From Crocinitomicaceae bacterium (GTDB lineage: Bacteria; Bacteroidota; Bacteroidia; Flavobacteriales_D; Crocinitomicaceae), in contig JADJEU010000001.1 in assembly GCA_016709005.1 (NCBI GenBank), positions 706,359 to 770,358 of the forward strand: 64,000 bases of DNA, read 5' to 3'. The notes beneath the pieces were generated by a model. That model saw nothing but the letters and a program-made list of their open reading frames with translations, did not search any database and was not told where the DNA came from. This document shows positions 50,372-59,200 of the stretch, piece by piece; the stretch's first letter is position 1, and every line of letters starts with the position of its first letter. The position numbers and the translations under genes are program-made.

Positions 50372-51181
50372 TTAAACCAATGCGGGGCGTTGATTTAAAA
50401 GATTGCACATGGCTTCATACAAAACAGGTGCACGCAATTTCATATCATCTGGTTGTTCAAAAAAAGTTTCAATACAAACCGCAAACAACTCGTGCTTATT
50501 CTGACCGGCATAATTTCTTAGAATAGGATCTTGCTGATAGCGCATTTTCAGAACTTCTTGCTCAGCAACTTTTTCCCACTCCGGAAACCGTCTTTCAAAA
50601 TCTTCATCAAAATACTCAATGTGTATGGCATGCGCCATTTCATGCAGACCAAGATTTAATGAGTCATTCGGAACAGCATATCCTTTTAAAAGATCTTCAT
50701 ACGAAAAGAAAATAGCATCTCCCCTGCTCACTCCGCCTTTCACATATGCCTCTTGTTTTTCAGAATAAAACTGACGGGGATAGACGATAATGGTGTGATA
50801 ATTATTAAAGAGATACGTTTCCAAACCCATCGTAATTTGAGTTACGGGAGCACAGCATAGAATACACACTTTCAAATTAATCTCTTGCCCTTGTTCGCCT
50901 AAAAACTTCATGTTTTCAATCAATTCATGCAATCGGTCAATAAATTTTTTGCGATCAGCATGATTCAGATTGCGATAATACGCAACATATTTTGTGAGTA
51001 CCTGGTGATAAAAATCGATGAATTTATCATCTAGGTCTTTGAGCTGGCTGGCACTGGCAGAATCAAGCCACAGCGAGGTAGGACTGACATACTTTTTTTT
51101 ACGGCGCAAAATAAAAATTGCTAAAACGGCAAGCGCAATAATTGCGACAAGACCAACTGCGTTGGCATCTGTTGAAGACAT
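50372..51181 (-). CDS. MtfA-like zinc metallopeptidase (M90)
   Basis: 269 residues. An N-terminal membrane helix (about 7-23) and the basic RRKKK anchor precede a domain with the zinc motif HEMAHAIH (near 185-192) and the third ligand region ENKHELFAVCIETFFEQP. This fits the MtfA/DUF980 family, whose E. coli member cleaves peptides and binds the Mlc repressor. I start at the ATG at 51181; a TTG at 51193 would add four residues. The membrane anchor is unlike the soluble E. coli protein. Confidence 0.86.
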   Translation of the reverse strand: MSSTDANAVGLVAIIALAVLAIFILRRKKKYVSPTSLWLDSASASQLKDLDDKFIDFYHQVLTKYVAYYRNLNHADRKKFIDRLHELIENMKFLGEQGQEINLKVCILCCAPVTQITMGLETYLFNNYHTIIVYPRQFYSEKQEAYVKGGVSRGDAIFFSYEDLLKGYAVPNDSLNLGLHEMAHAIHIEYFDEDFERRFPEWEKVAEQEVLKMRYQQDPILRNYAGQNKHELFAVCIETFFEQPDDMKLRAPVLYEAMCNLLNQRPALV

Positions 51182-51316
51182 GAAATAGATCAAATTTGAG
51201 TTCTTAAATATACACAGACTTGTGAAATAGCAATGTCATGATTAACGCCGTTCATCCTATTCACAGAAGAAGATTCAAAAGTATTCGTATTTTCGTAGCT
51301 CAAAAATCAACCTATC

Positions 51317-53362
51317 ATGCAAAAATTCATTTACAGTTTACCGCTGTTGTCCTTTTTCTTTTTATTCTCCTGCGGAGGATCTTCAGAAACAGCAACAGAA
51401 ACCAAAGACTCTACTGAAACTCTTGACCTGAAAACTACCTGGGAAATAGAAGCCTTTGCCGATGTGCAGGTTTTAAGTTATGAGATACCGGGCTTTGACA
51501 GTTTGACGGTAAAACAAAAAACATTGGTTTATTATTTATATGAAGCAGGGTTATCAGGTCGTGATATGATTTGGGATCAGAACTATCGCTACAACCTGCA
51601 AATCAGAAATGCGTTAGAAAATATTGTGCGCAATTATGCAGGAGATAAATCTTCTGACGACTGGAATAAATTTATGGTGTATACAAAACGTGTTTGGTTT
51701 TCAAACGGTATTCACCACCACTATTCTATGGATAAATTTTTACCAGAATTCTCAAAAGACTATTTTCAAACTTTACTCTCTGAGACGTCTACCACACTTG
51801 ACTCTGTTATCATAACGGCAATGTTTGACCCTACAATTGATATGAAACGCGTGAGTCAGGATACCAAATCAGATTTGATTACCTCATCAGCAATGAACTT
51901 TTATGGAGAGGGTGTTACTGAAAAAGATGTGGAGAATTTCTACAAAGAAAAAATGGAAAACGGTGGTGATAAACCTATTGAATTTGGCTTGAACTCAAAA
52001 CTCGTTAAAAATCCTGATGGAACTTTGACAGAACAAGTTTGGAAAGTAGGCGGAATGTATTCTGAAGCGATTACCGAAGTTGTTTATTGGTTAAAAAAAG
52101 CACAAGGTGTTGCTGAAAATGATAAGCAAGCAAAAGCACTTGGATTGCTTGTAGAATATTATGAAACCGGTGATCTTCAAAAATGGTCAGAGTACAACAT
52201 TGCCTGGGCTGAAGCAACAGAAGGTGACATCGATTATATCCAGGGATTTGTAGAAGTTTATGGCGATCCAATGCACATGCGCGGAACGTATGAATCTATT
52301 GTTCAGCTAAAAGATTTTGAAGCATCTGCACGCATGAAAACCCTGGAAGAAAATGTACAGTGGTTTGAAGATAATTCTTCGATCATGGATGAGCACAAAA
52401 AGAAAAATGTAGTTGGTGTTACTTACAAAGTTGTAAACGTTGCCGGCGAATCAGGTGATGCTTCTCCTTCTACTCCAATTGGTGTGAATCTTCCAAATGC
52501 AAATTGGATTCGCACGTTGCATGGATCAAAATCAGTAAGTCTTGGAAACCTTGTAGAGGCTTATGATAACGCAGGTGGTGATGGTTTATTAGAAGAGTTT
52601 GCCAACGATGCTGAGGAAATTGATTTGGCAAAACAACATTCTAAACTTGCTGCCAAACTTCACACAGCCATGCACGAAGTAATTGGTCACGCATCGGGTC
52701 AGATTAATCAAGGAATTGGAACACCTAAAGAAACTTTAAAAAGTTATGCATCGTGTTTGGAAGAAGCACGTGCAGATTTAGTTGCTTTGTATTTTATCAT
52801 GGATCCAAAAGTTGTTGAACTTGGTTTGATGGAATCATTGGATGTTGGAAAAGCTGAATACGATGGCTATATCCGTAACGCATTAGTTGTGCAACTCAGA
52901 AGAATTGAACCAGGCCGTGATGTTGAAGAAGCTCACATGCGCAACAGACAATTAGTTGCAAACTGGGCGCTTGAAAAAGGCGCAAAAGATAAAGTGATTG
53001 AGCGTATTGAGCGTGATGGAAAATCATACTACAACATCACTGATTATGATAAACTCAGAATTTTATTTGGAGAGTTGTTGCGTGAAATTCAACGCATCAC
53101 TTCTGAAGGAGATTATAACGCCGGAAAAAATCTGGTAGAAAAATACGGTGTTAAGGTAGATACTGCATTGCATACACAAGTTCTTGAAAGAAGTAAATCA
53201 TTGAACATTCCTCCATACAATGGTTTTGTAAATCCTATTCTGATTCCGGTAATGGACAAAGACGGAAACATTACCGATGTGAAAGTTTCGCAACCTGAAA
53301 GTTTTGAAGCGCAGATGCTGACTTATGCAGATAAGTATGGCTTTCTTGCAAAAACGAAATAA
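51317..53362 (+). CDS. dipeptidyl-peptidase III-like (M49) lipoprotein
   Basis: 681 residues with lipobox FLFSC (Cys19). The catalytic HEXXGH motif is HEVIGHASGQINQG near residue 453, and the second motif EEARADLVALYF holds the third zinc ligand, as in M49 peptidases (usually EECRAE). These release N-terminal dipeptides from oligopeptides. The mammalian enzymes are cytosolic, while this one is lipid-anchored, as often seen in Bacteroidota. It has its own terminator downstream. Confidence 0.9.
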   Translation: MQKFIYSLPLLSFFFLFSCGGSSETATETKDSTETLDLKTTWEIEAFADVQVLSYEIPGFDSLTVKQKTLVYYLYEAGLSGRDMIWDQNYRYNLQIRNALENIVRNYAGDKSSDDWNKFMVYTKRVWFSNGIHHHYSMDKFLPEFSKDYFQTLLSETSTTLDSVIITAMFDPTIDMKRVSQDTKSDLITSSAMNFYGEGVTEKDVENFYKEKMENGGDKPIEFGLNSKLVKNPDGTLTEQVWKVGGMYSEAITEVVYWLKKAQGVAENDKQAKALGLLVEYYETGDLQKWSEYNIAWAEATEGDIDYIQGFVEVYGDPMHMRGTYESIVQLKDFEASARMKTLEENVQWFEDNSSIMDEHKKKNVVGVTYKVVNVAGESGDASPSTPIGVNLPNANWIRTLHGSKSVSLGNLVEAYDNAGGDGLLEEFANDAEEIDLAKQHSKLAAKLHTAMHEVIGHASGQINQGIGTPKETLKSYASCLEEARADLVALYFIMDPKVVELGLMESLDVGKAEYDGYIRNALVVQLRRIEPGRDVEEAHMRNRQLVANWALEKGAKDKVIERIERDGKSYYNITDYDKLRILFGELLREIQRITSEGDYNAGKNLVEKYGVKVDTALHTQVLERSKSLNIPPYNGFVNPILIPVMDKDGNITDVKVSQPESFEAQMLTYADKYGFLAKTK

Positions 53363-53380
53363 CTAATTTCAAAATGATTG

Positions 53381-53412
53381 AAAGTCGCATCCTCACGGTG
53401 CGACTTTTTTTT
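53381..53412 (+). terminator. intrinsic terminator of the M49 gene
   Basis: AAAGTCGCA, a 9-base loop and TGCGACTTT form a perfect 9-bp stem with a long T run, 18 bases after the stop codon. Confidence 0.9.
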
Positions 53413-53439
53413 TGATGCTTAGTGACTACATTTTTCTTC

Positions 53440-53637
53440 GCCACGAAGGCACAAAGGCACCAAGTTTCACTAAGCGATTTCTAATTTTGATGACTTTATT
53501 CAAGTCATTCAATTCCGTTTTCTCCAATTTTCAGAATCCAAATTCCAATAGTTTTCTTCGTGATTCTTTGCGCCTTAGCGTCTTTGTGGCTATATTTTTT
53601 TTGCCACGAAGGCACAAAGACACTAAGTTTAACTAGG
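53440..53637. repeat. GCCACGAAGGCACAAAG intergenic repeat cluster
   Basis: Direct copies of a 35-base unit start at 53440 and 53603 (GCCACGAAGGCACAAAGRC with CACTAAG-type tail). Between them (53556-53590) lies an inverted version (CTTCGTG ... CTTAGCGTCTTTGTGGC) that can pair with the right copy over a 13-base T-rich loop. No gene lies in this 350-base interval. Related sequence is seen at 30668-30772. Confidence 0.75.
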
Positions 53638-53711
53638 GTATTTCAACATTGATAGTCCAATTAATGAATACTTTCCTCTCGTCATTCATTTCTGTTTTGT
53701 AATTTTAAGGC

Positions 53712-54368
53712 ATGGAGCGCAAGAAAATTTTACTTCCAATTATTTTATACATTAGCCTTCTTGCTGCGCTGGGTTTCCTTGTTTTAGCAACTGAAAAAGG
53801 TTCTGCTGAACTTGCTATCAATGGTGGTTTCAATAAAACACTTGGTCAGTTTTTCAGATATGCGACGCATCTTGGAGATGGAATCATGTATGCCATTCTG
53901 ATTGCTCTTTTTCTTCTGATTAAATATTACAATGCCTTGTTGCTTTTTTTCATGAGCATTCTTCAAACAATTCTTGCGCAAGGATTCAAAAAAATTGTTT
54001 TTCCAGATTCCCCCAGACCCGCCGCCTGGTTTGAAAATCAAGAAGGTGTTGTGCTTCAATTTGCAGAAGGTGTAAAAATTCATACCGCTCATTCTTTTCC
54101 ATCTGGGCATACAGCTACAGCATTTGCAATAGCAGTCATGTTAACCTACTTTTTTAAGAAACCAGTTTATGCTTTTTTGTTTTTTCTGCTTGCAGCGACT
54201 GCCGGCTTTTCACGTGTGTATTTAATGCAGCACTTTTTTGAAGATGTTTTGGCGGGCGCAACTGTTGGAATTTTTTCTGCGGTAGTTGTAATTTTCTTAG
54301 TCAGAAAATTTTTACCGGAATGGGAAAGCAGAAAAGGATTGCAGGGGGGATTGATTCGTAAAGGATAA
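53712..54368 (+). CDS. PAP2 superfamily phosphatase
   Basis: A 218-residue membrane protein with about six helices and the three PAP2 motifs: KKIVFPDSPRP (K-x6-R-P) near residue 96, PSGHTATAFA near 136, and SRVYLMQHFFEDV (S-R-x5-H-x3-D) near 170. These enzymes dephosphorylate lipid phosphates such as undecaprenyl pyrophosphate or phosphatidate. The substrate is not determined. No neighbour suggests a pathway. Confidence 0.9.
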   Translation: MERKKILLPIILYISLLAALGFLVLATEKGSAELAINGGFNKTLGQFFRYATHLGDGIMYAILIALFLLIKYYNALLLFFMSILQTILAQGFKKIVFPDSPRPAAWFENQEGVVLQFAEGVKIHTAHSFPSGHTATAFAIAVMLTYFFKKPVYAFLFFLLAATAGFSRVYLMQHFFEDVLAGATVGIFSAVVVIFLVRKFLPEWESRKGLQGGLIRKG

Positions 54369-54405
54369 AGCTCTAGGATTGCAGCCAGGCCTTAATTTCC
54401 CTCAG

Positions 54406-54423
54406 TCCCGATAGCTATCGGGA
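54406..54423. repeat. perfect 18-base palindrome
   Basis: TCCCGATAGCTATCGGGA is self-complementary over 18 bases with no loop. It lies in the 230-base gap after the PAP2 gene. It may be a dispersed repeat or a protein-binding site; only one copy is in the window. Confidence 0.8.
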
Positions 54424-54598
54424 TTCGCGGAGAAGGTTCGTCAACAATTGGCTTAATAATAGAATGAGTTGCAACGTTTAAAATTAATTCGCTTAGAGTT
54501 TTTGGAGAGCCAGAGTTCCGACTAAGCTATTCTTAACCATTCATTTCAAACCCTTTCATAATTTTTAACGTCATAAAAGCGAATGTACAGAACGCGTT

Positions 54599-55294
54599 AT
54601 GTCAATCAGAGCGAGCAACTATCTATTATTAACTTCCAGCATTAGTCTAATTGCTCTAATGCTTTTTAGTTGTAAAAAAGTAGCCTTTTATAATGACAGC
54701 TGCACTGGTGACTGCTATATATTATCTGGAAAGGTTTATGATGATTCTAGTGGTTTACCGCTAGAAAACGTCTCAATCATCTTGAAAGCAAATAACGGTA
54801 TTTTCGTTAAGGGAGTCGTGGAAACATATTCTGATGATACCGGGCATTGGAAAGTGTCATTCGATTCAGATTATATTGAGGATATTTCTGAAGGAACAAT
54901 TACTTATGATCTAAATGGCTATTTATATAAAATCGAAGAAGTGACATTTACATCAGCAGAATTAAACACTGAAAAGATCTATTCGAATACGATACACAAA
55001 GCAGGTACAGTCTATTTTGACATGACCATTACAAATCCAGAAATCGAGCGTGTTCAAGCGCGATATTATTTCGAAGGAAAAAACTATATGATATATACAA
55101 CGACTAATGGATATAAACCTCTTCATACAAGTCTTTCCCATTTGGTACCTGCCAATAAGGATATTGCGATAAGTTTATGGTATAGTCTAAATTCAAATAC
55201 TGGTGATCAGACAAACTGGACAATGATAAACGGATTTCCAATCAATATGAATGTTGGTAGTTTGGAAACTGATACCATTTCTGTAAGTTTTTAA
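54599..55294 (+). CDS. lipoprotein with carboxypeptidase-regulatory-like domain
   Basis: 231 residues. Lipobox LMLFSC (Cys25) is followed by KKVAFYNDSCTGDCYILSGKVYDDSSGLPLENVSIILK, the start of a carboxypeptidase-D regulatory-like beta sandwich (about residues 43-125). The rest is a beta-rich region of unknown type. Two extra cysteines near the mature N-terminus could form a disulfide. Function unknown. Confidence 0.7.
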   Translation: MSIRASNYLLLTSSISLIALMLFSCKKVAFYNDSCTGDCYILSGKVYDDSSGLPLENVSIILKANNGIFVKGVVETYSDDTGHWKVSFDSDYIEDISEGTITYDLNGYLYKIEEVTFTSAELNTEKIYSNTIHKAGTVYFDMTITNPEIERVQARYYFEGKNYMIYTTTNGYKPLHTSLSHLVPANKDIAISLWYSLNSNTGDQTNWTMINGFPINMNVGSLETDTISVSF

Positions 55295-55329
55295 GGAAAG
55301 AGCAGTAAGTCGGAGTTTATCTCCAATTC

Positions 55330-56370
55330 CTAATTCCCACGCTCATCCATATAACGCCAAAATTTTCGGGCATTTTCAAGATGTTGTGAATAGGTTTCAG
55401 CAAAGGCGTGCAGACCGCTGTTATCAGCTTTGGCGCAGAAATATAAATACTTGTGATCTTCAGCATTGAGCACAGCGTCAATTGCTTTTTTAGACGGAAT
55501 CCGAATCGGTCCCGGAGGCAAGCCAGCGTGAATGTATGTGTTGTAAGGACAATCTCTTTGCAAGTGAACTTCCAAAATACGTTGAACGCCTTCCATTTCC
55601 TCATCAGTCCAACAAAATTTTGCAGTTGGATCTGCTTGTAAACGCATGCCGGTTTCTAATCTGTTTAGGTAAAGTCCTGCAATGGTTTCCCATTCTTGCG
55701 AATGAATGCCTTGCTCTGCTTCAATGATGGATGCTAAGGTTGCTACTTCTGATTCGGTGAGGTTAATTGCTTTTCGTTTGGTAGTTCGTTCTTCATTCCA
55801 AAATGCTTTCCACTGATCTGCCATAAAAGAAACAAACTCTTCTGCGGTCATGTCCCACTCACCTATTTCATATGTATCTGGTAAAAAAAGTGACGGCATG
55901 GTTTCTTTGTTGAAACCATATTTTTCAATGGTTTTTGCATCTGAAATATACGTAATCAACTCAGTTGAATCTGCTTCAATGAAAGGTGCAACTTTGCCTG
56001 CCAACTCTTCCAAATCATCGCAATAATTAAAGGTGATTTTGACATCTTTTACTTCTTGATTTCCATTTTTCAACGCGTAAATCAGATTTTTGATTTTCAT
56101 TCCGGCGGTGATTTGATATTTGCCCGGTTCTATTTTGGAATCATCAAATTCAAGATCACTTGCAAATTTTGAGAATTTATCCTTTGAAAGAATTCCTTCC
56201 GCTTCAATTTGCGATGCAAGTTCATCCATAGTAGTTCCTGTTTTAACATAGATGATTTTATCTTCTTTCAAATCAATTGAGGTGAAGTGCAATTGATACA
56301 TGGGTAAGCCCCAAATAAAGGCAACCGCGCCAAGTACAAGGATTAATATGATTGCAATTATTTTTTTCAT
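55330..56370 (-). CDS. mltG: endolytic transglycosylase MltG
   Basis: A 346-residue membrane-anchored YceG-family enzyme. The N-terminal helix MKKIIAIILILVLGAVAF is followed by a LysM-like region (KTGTTMDELASQIEAEGIL) and the catalytic domain with the Glu in ASIIEAEQGIHSQEW near residue 218, TGMRLQADPTAKF and GLPPGPIRIPS. It cleaves nascent glycan and sets chain length at the inner membrane. I use the ATG at 56370; a longer frame to 56409 runs into the upstream repeat. The dapF group lies upstream. Confidence 0.94.
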   Translation of the reverse strand: MKKIIAIILILVLGAVAFIWGLPMYQLHFTSIDLKEDKIIYVKTGTTMDELASQIEAEGILSKDKFSKFASDLEFDDSKIEPGKYQITAGMKIKNLIYALKNGNQEVKDVKITFNYCDDLEELAGKVAPFIEADSTELITYISDAKTIEKYGFNKETMPSLFLPDTYEIGEWDMTAEEFVSFMADQWKAFWNEERTTKRKAINLTESEVATLASIIEAEQGIHSQEWETIAGLYLNRLETGMRLQADPTAKFCWTDEEMEGVQRILEVHLQRDCPYNTYIHAGLPPGPIRIPSKKAIDAVLNAEDHKYLYFCAKADNSGLHAFAETYSQHLENARKFWRYMDERGN

Positions 56371-56384
56371 TTTACTATTTTTTT

Positions 56385-56500
56385 CACCGCAGAGACGCAA
56401 AGATCGCATAGGTGATTTTTATTTTTTTTGTGAAGTACATATTTCCTAGAGGTGATTTTTGATTACTCTTTTCTCTGCGTTCTCTGCGTCTCTGCGGTGA
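56385..56500. repeat. intergenic inverted repeat CACCGCAGAGACGCAAAG
   Basis: The left arm at 56385-56407 (CACCGCAGAGACGCAAAG...) and the right arm at 56473-56500 (CTCTGCGT, TCTCTGCGTCTCTGCGGTGA) are inverted copies with about 65 bases between. CACCGCAGAGACGC is the same 14-base core in both. It lies between mltG and the GNAT gene. Confidence 0.75.
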
Positions 56501-56513
56501 CTCTTATTTTTCA

Positions 56514-57038
56514 TCACACCAACGCACACTGATAAATCAATTCATCCAACCAAACATCTCCTTTATTAAACCATTTTTTACGCTGCCCAATTTTTTGAAA
56601 TCCTGCCTTTTCAAAAAGCTGTATGCTTGCCTGATTATCTTCTAAAATTGTTGCAGAGAGATTTCGAATACCAACTACATCACGCGCATATTTTTTTACC
56701 AGTTCAATGGCATCCAAAGCAAATCCTTTTTTTCTAAAATCAGTATCTATTAAAATACCAACGCCCGCGTGCTGATGTCTTGGATCAAAATCAAATAAGT
56801 CAATTGCGCCCACCGTTTTATGAGAGGCCAATTCATCGATCATCAAACGGATTTGTTTCACCGCATAAATATCCTGCGCTGAATGAACGTAATGTTCAAG
56901 AAGTTCTTTGGAGAATGGTGTTAAGGTATTGCTTACATGCCAAAATTCAGGATTGTTTTCCCATTGCATTAAAATATCCAGATCAGTTGGTTCAACTGCT
57001 CTTAAAGAAATTTTATTGCTTTTTAGTATGCTTTTCAT
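56514..57038 (-). CDS. GNAT family N-acetyltransferase
   Basis: 174 residues in the RimJ/RimL branch: ISLRAVEPTDLDILMQWENNPEFW near the start, DPRHQHAGVGILIDTDFRKKGFALDAIEL for acetyl-CoA binding (near residues 85-113) and a C-terminal ENQASIQLFEKAGFQKIGQRKKW block. It acetylates an unknown substrate, perhaps an N-terminus or amino sugar. Its start overlaps the upstream gene by 26 bases, which means it is translated from the dapF operon. Confidence 0.88.
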   Translation of the reverse strand: MKSILKSNKISLRAVEPTDLDILMQWENNPEFWHVSNTLTPFSKELLEHYVHSAQDIYAVKQIRLMIDELASHKTVGAIDLFDFDPRHQHAGVGILIDTDFRKKGFALDAIELVKKYARDVVGIRNLSATILEDNQASIQLFEKAGFQKIGQRKKWFNKGDVWLDELIYQCALV

Positions 57039-57522
57039 TCAAGGCCTGAATGTACGTAAAAATGGAATCTTTCGTGTATTCCCGCAGGTTAAAAGAATTC
57101 TGATCTTTAAAATCAGGCTCCATATTCATGTGATAGACTTGTGTAATGCGCTCAGCATTTTGAAGTTCCTGAATCAACTCAAACACAAATTCGGCTTTAC
57201 TGTTTTCAAGAATCGTTTCTTTCACAGGCTGTAAACAAGTCAATCCTGATCCAGCTAGTTTTTCATATTTCTTAAAAACATTCCAGGGATTTTCAGCAAT
57301 CCGGTCAATCTCTACAAAAAGCATTTTACGTTTTGCGCGCAATAAAAACTGGAGGTATTGATTAAAGTCTTTTGCGTTCTCACATTCCTTGTAAGTCAAT
57401 GAATAATACAAGCCGTTATGAATAATACACAAATGGGGAATTGATTCTGGAGAGATTAGAAGAAGGTATGTTTTATTTTTATCAGCGCCTGGAAAAGGCA
57501 CTACATTGCTAAGCTTTGTCAT
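57013..57522 (-). CDS. conserved-looking protein of unknown function in the dapF operon
   Basis: 169 residues if started at the ATG at 57520-57522 (MTKLSNVVPFPGADKNKTYLL). It is a mixed alpha/beta protein without signal peptide or membrane helix. It overlaps dapF by 14 bases upstream and the GNAT gene by 26 bases downstream, so it is tightly embedded in the operon. I do not recognise the family. A longer frame reaching 57597 would read through the dapF coding region and is less likely. Confidence 0.6.
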   Translation of the reverse strand: MTKLSNVVPFPGADKNKTYLLLISPESIPHLCIIHNGLYYSLTYKECENAKDFNQYLQFLLRAKRKMLFVEIDRIAENPWNVFKKYEKLAGSGLTCLQPVKETILENSKAEFVFELIQELQNAERITQVYHMNMEPDFKDQNSFNLREYTKDSIFTYIQALNEKHTKKQ

Positions 57523-58287
57523 CGATGATTCCCTGATATACAAATTCGGCCGGACCTTGTAGCCAGACGTTTTTAAAGCCATTCTCATGTTTCTCAAATT
57601 TTACATGAAGCCTTCCTCCTTTTACATCTGTGACGATTGTACCGTTTGTGAGATTGTTTAAAATCGCATAAGTCAAGGCACAAGCAGTCACTCCGGTTCC
57701 ACACGAGAAGGTTTCATCTTCTACACCTCTCTCATACGTTTTAACATGGATGTGGTTACGTTCCAACGTCTTAATTAAATTGACATTGGTACCGCCGGGT
57801 TTGAAAGCCTCAGAATATCTGATTTTGCGACCAAACTCTAAAATATTTTTTTCTTCTTTTTCGTCAACTGAAATGTAATGAGGTGATCCGGTATGCATGT
57901 AAAAGTCCTGATCTATTTTTCTAATCTCCGTAACATCCTTCATGTGAATGCTGATTTCATTTGTATCCACGATGGCTTCATGCAATCCATCAATGGCTTC
58001 AAACGAAACCTGTCTGCTTGAAACAACACCTAAGAATTGAGCAAACCTCACCGCACAGCGCGATCCATTGCCGCAAAAACTTTGGCTTCCGTCTGGATTA
58101 TAAAAATCGACATAAAATCAGCAGCAAGTGATGGCTGAATAAAAATGATTCCATCGGAGCCTATTCCAAAACGGCGATCACACCACTTTTGTGCAAAGGA
58201 AATTTTATCTGATTTGAAATTTGTTGAGCGGTTGTCAATGAGTATAAAATCGTTCCCGGTTCCTTGATATTTATAGAACTCAATCAT
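57509..58287 (-). CDS. dapF: diaminopimelate epimerase, frame-shifted
   Basis: An enzyme of about 260 residues in two frames (58287 to about 58115, then to 57509). It interconverts LL- and meso-diaminopimelate for lysine and peptidoglycan. The start MIEFYKYQGTGNDFILIDN and second catalytic Cys in FSCGTGVTACAL are clear. The first frame breaks into MSIFIIQTEAKVF; adding one T to the T4 run (plus A at 58114-58117) reads FYVDFYNPDGSQSFCGNGSRC, with the first catalytic Cys (FCGNG). The enzyme is essential, so the break is probably an assembly error. It overlaps neighbours by 8 and 14 bases. Confidence 0.92.
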
Positions 58288-58897
58288 TGAAAACCTCACT
58301 CTTTGCAACCTCTGTGAACGGTAAAAAATCTTGTGTCTCTTTCATCTTGTAATAGACATTTTGATAAGAGAGATAATAGTTGGTTCCTTCTTTGTAAACT
58401 TTGTAATCGAATTGAGGGCTCAATCCATAAACCACCAATTTTTTCTTGGACAATTTATAGCCTTCAAAGTTTAATGGCGATTCCCAAAATTCAACAAACA
58501 TTGATGTTGACTGAACATCTTCTATTCCTAATAACTCAGCCATTGCTGTATCTGCGGGCTGTTCTTCTGCCAGATAAACAATTGGAAACTGAACTGAACG
58601 AATCATTTTTTCTGTTGAAATATGATCTTCAGCAGTCAGCGAATCATTCATTAAAAAATCTGTATTTAACGAATCATTGAGTATCAATTCTTCCTCATCA
58701 TTTTCTGAATTGTCTTCGTCATTGTCATCGTTGCGATTGCTGTAATTGCTATTTGAAGTATGATCCTGATCAGAAGAATCTGAATTCTCAGCAATTGATT
58801 TTCCATTCAAATTTTCAGCAGAAGAATTCTGTGTACCAATAATATATCCCAGCGAAAGTCCTAAAACAAAAACACCGGCAATAATCAAATACTTCAT
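58280..58897 (-). CDS. single-helix membrane protein of unknown function
   Basis: 205 residues from the ATG at 58895-58897 (MKYLIIAGVFVLGLSLGYIIGTQN). One N-terminal membrane helix is followed by an acidic Ser/Asn/Asp/Glu-rich linker (about 35-75) and a C-terminal domain (YLAEEQPADTAMAELLGIEDVQSTSMFVEFW). It overlaps dapF by 8 bases. An ORF opening at 58951 adds an unsupported extension. No family is recognised. Confidence 0.65.
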   Translation of the reverse strand: MKYLIIAGVFVLGLSLGYIIGTQNSSAENLNGKSIAENSDSSDQDHTSNSNYSNRNDDNDEDNSENDEEELILNDSLNTDFLMNDSLTAEDHISTEKMIRSVQFPIVYLAEEQPADTAMAELLGIEDVQSTSMFVEFWESPLNFEGYKLSKKKLVVYGLSPQFDYKVYKEGTNYYLSYQNVYYKMKETQDFLPFTEVAKSEVFND

Positions 58898-59200
58898 TTG
58901 GAGAGTTAAGTGATACAAAATTAGACACTTTCTTTCAATCAAGCATTGCATTCAGAAACAATAATCACCAAGTAATTGTTATTAATCATCTCAATTTTGG
59001 ATGATCAGTCAAAAAAAGCATTCCTGCTGGCCAGTTCTCCAATAAAAAATAAATCTCTTTTTTTCAACACTAAATTCACCATCTGAATCGATTTTAGAAA
59101 CTACAATACAATCATTTACCAACAGTATTAAAGAAGACAACCTTTACATCCTGCATCTAATTGACTATCTTTGGAAGTGTTGAAGAAATACTCATTTTAC
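58898..59200. other. intergenic gap before the large secreted protein
   Basis: About 300 bases, AT-rich, without an ORF of interest. A promoter box lies at its right end: TATCTTTG at 59166-59173 fits TAnnTTTG and is 27 bases before the start of the next gene. Confidence 0.5.

Noticed and set aside
53440..53637. CRISPR array or insertion-sequence ends
   Set aside because: Only three unit copies, one inverted, with irregular spacing and no transposase frame.
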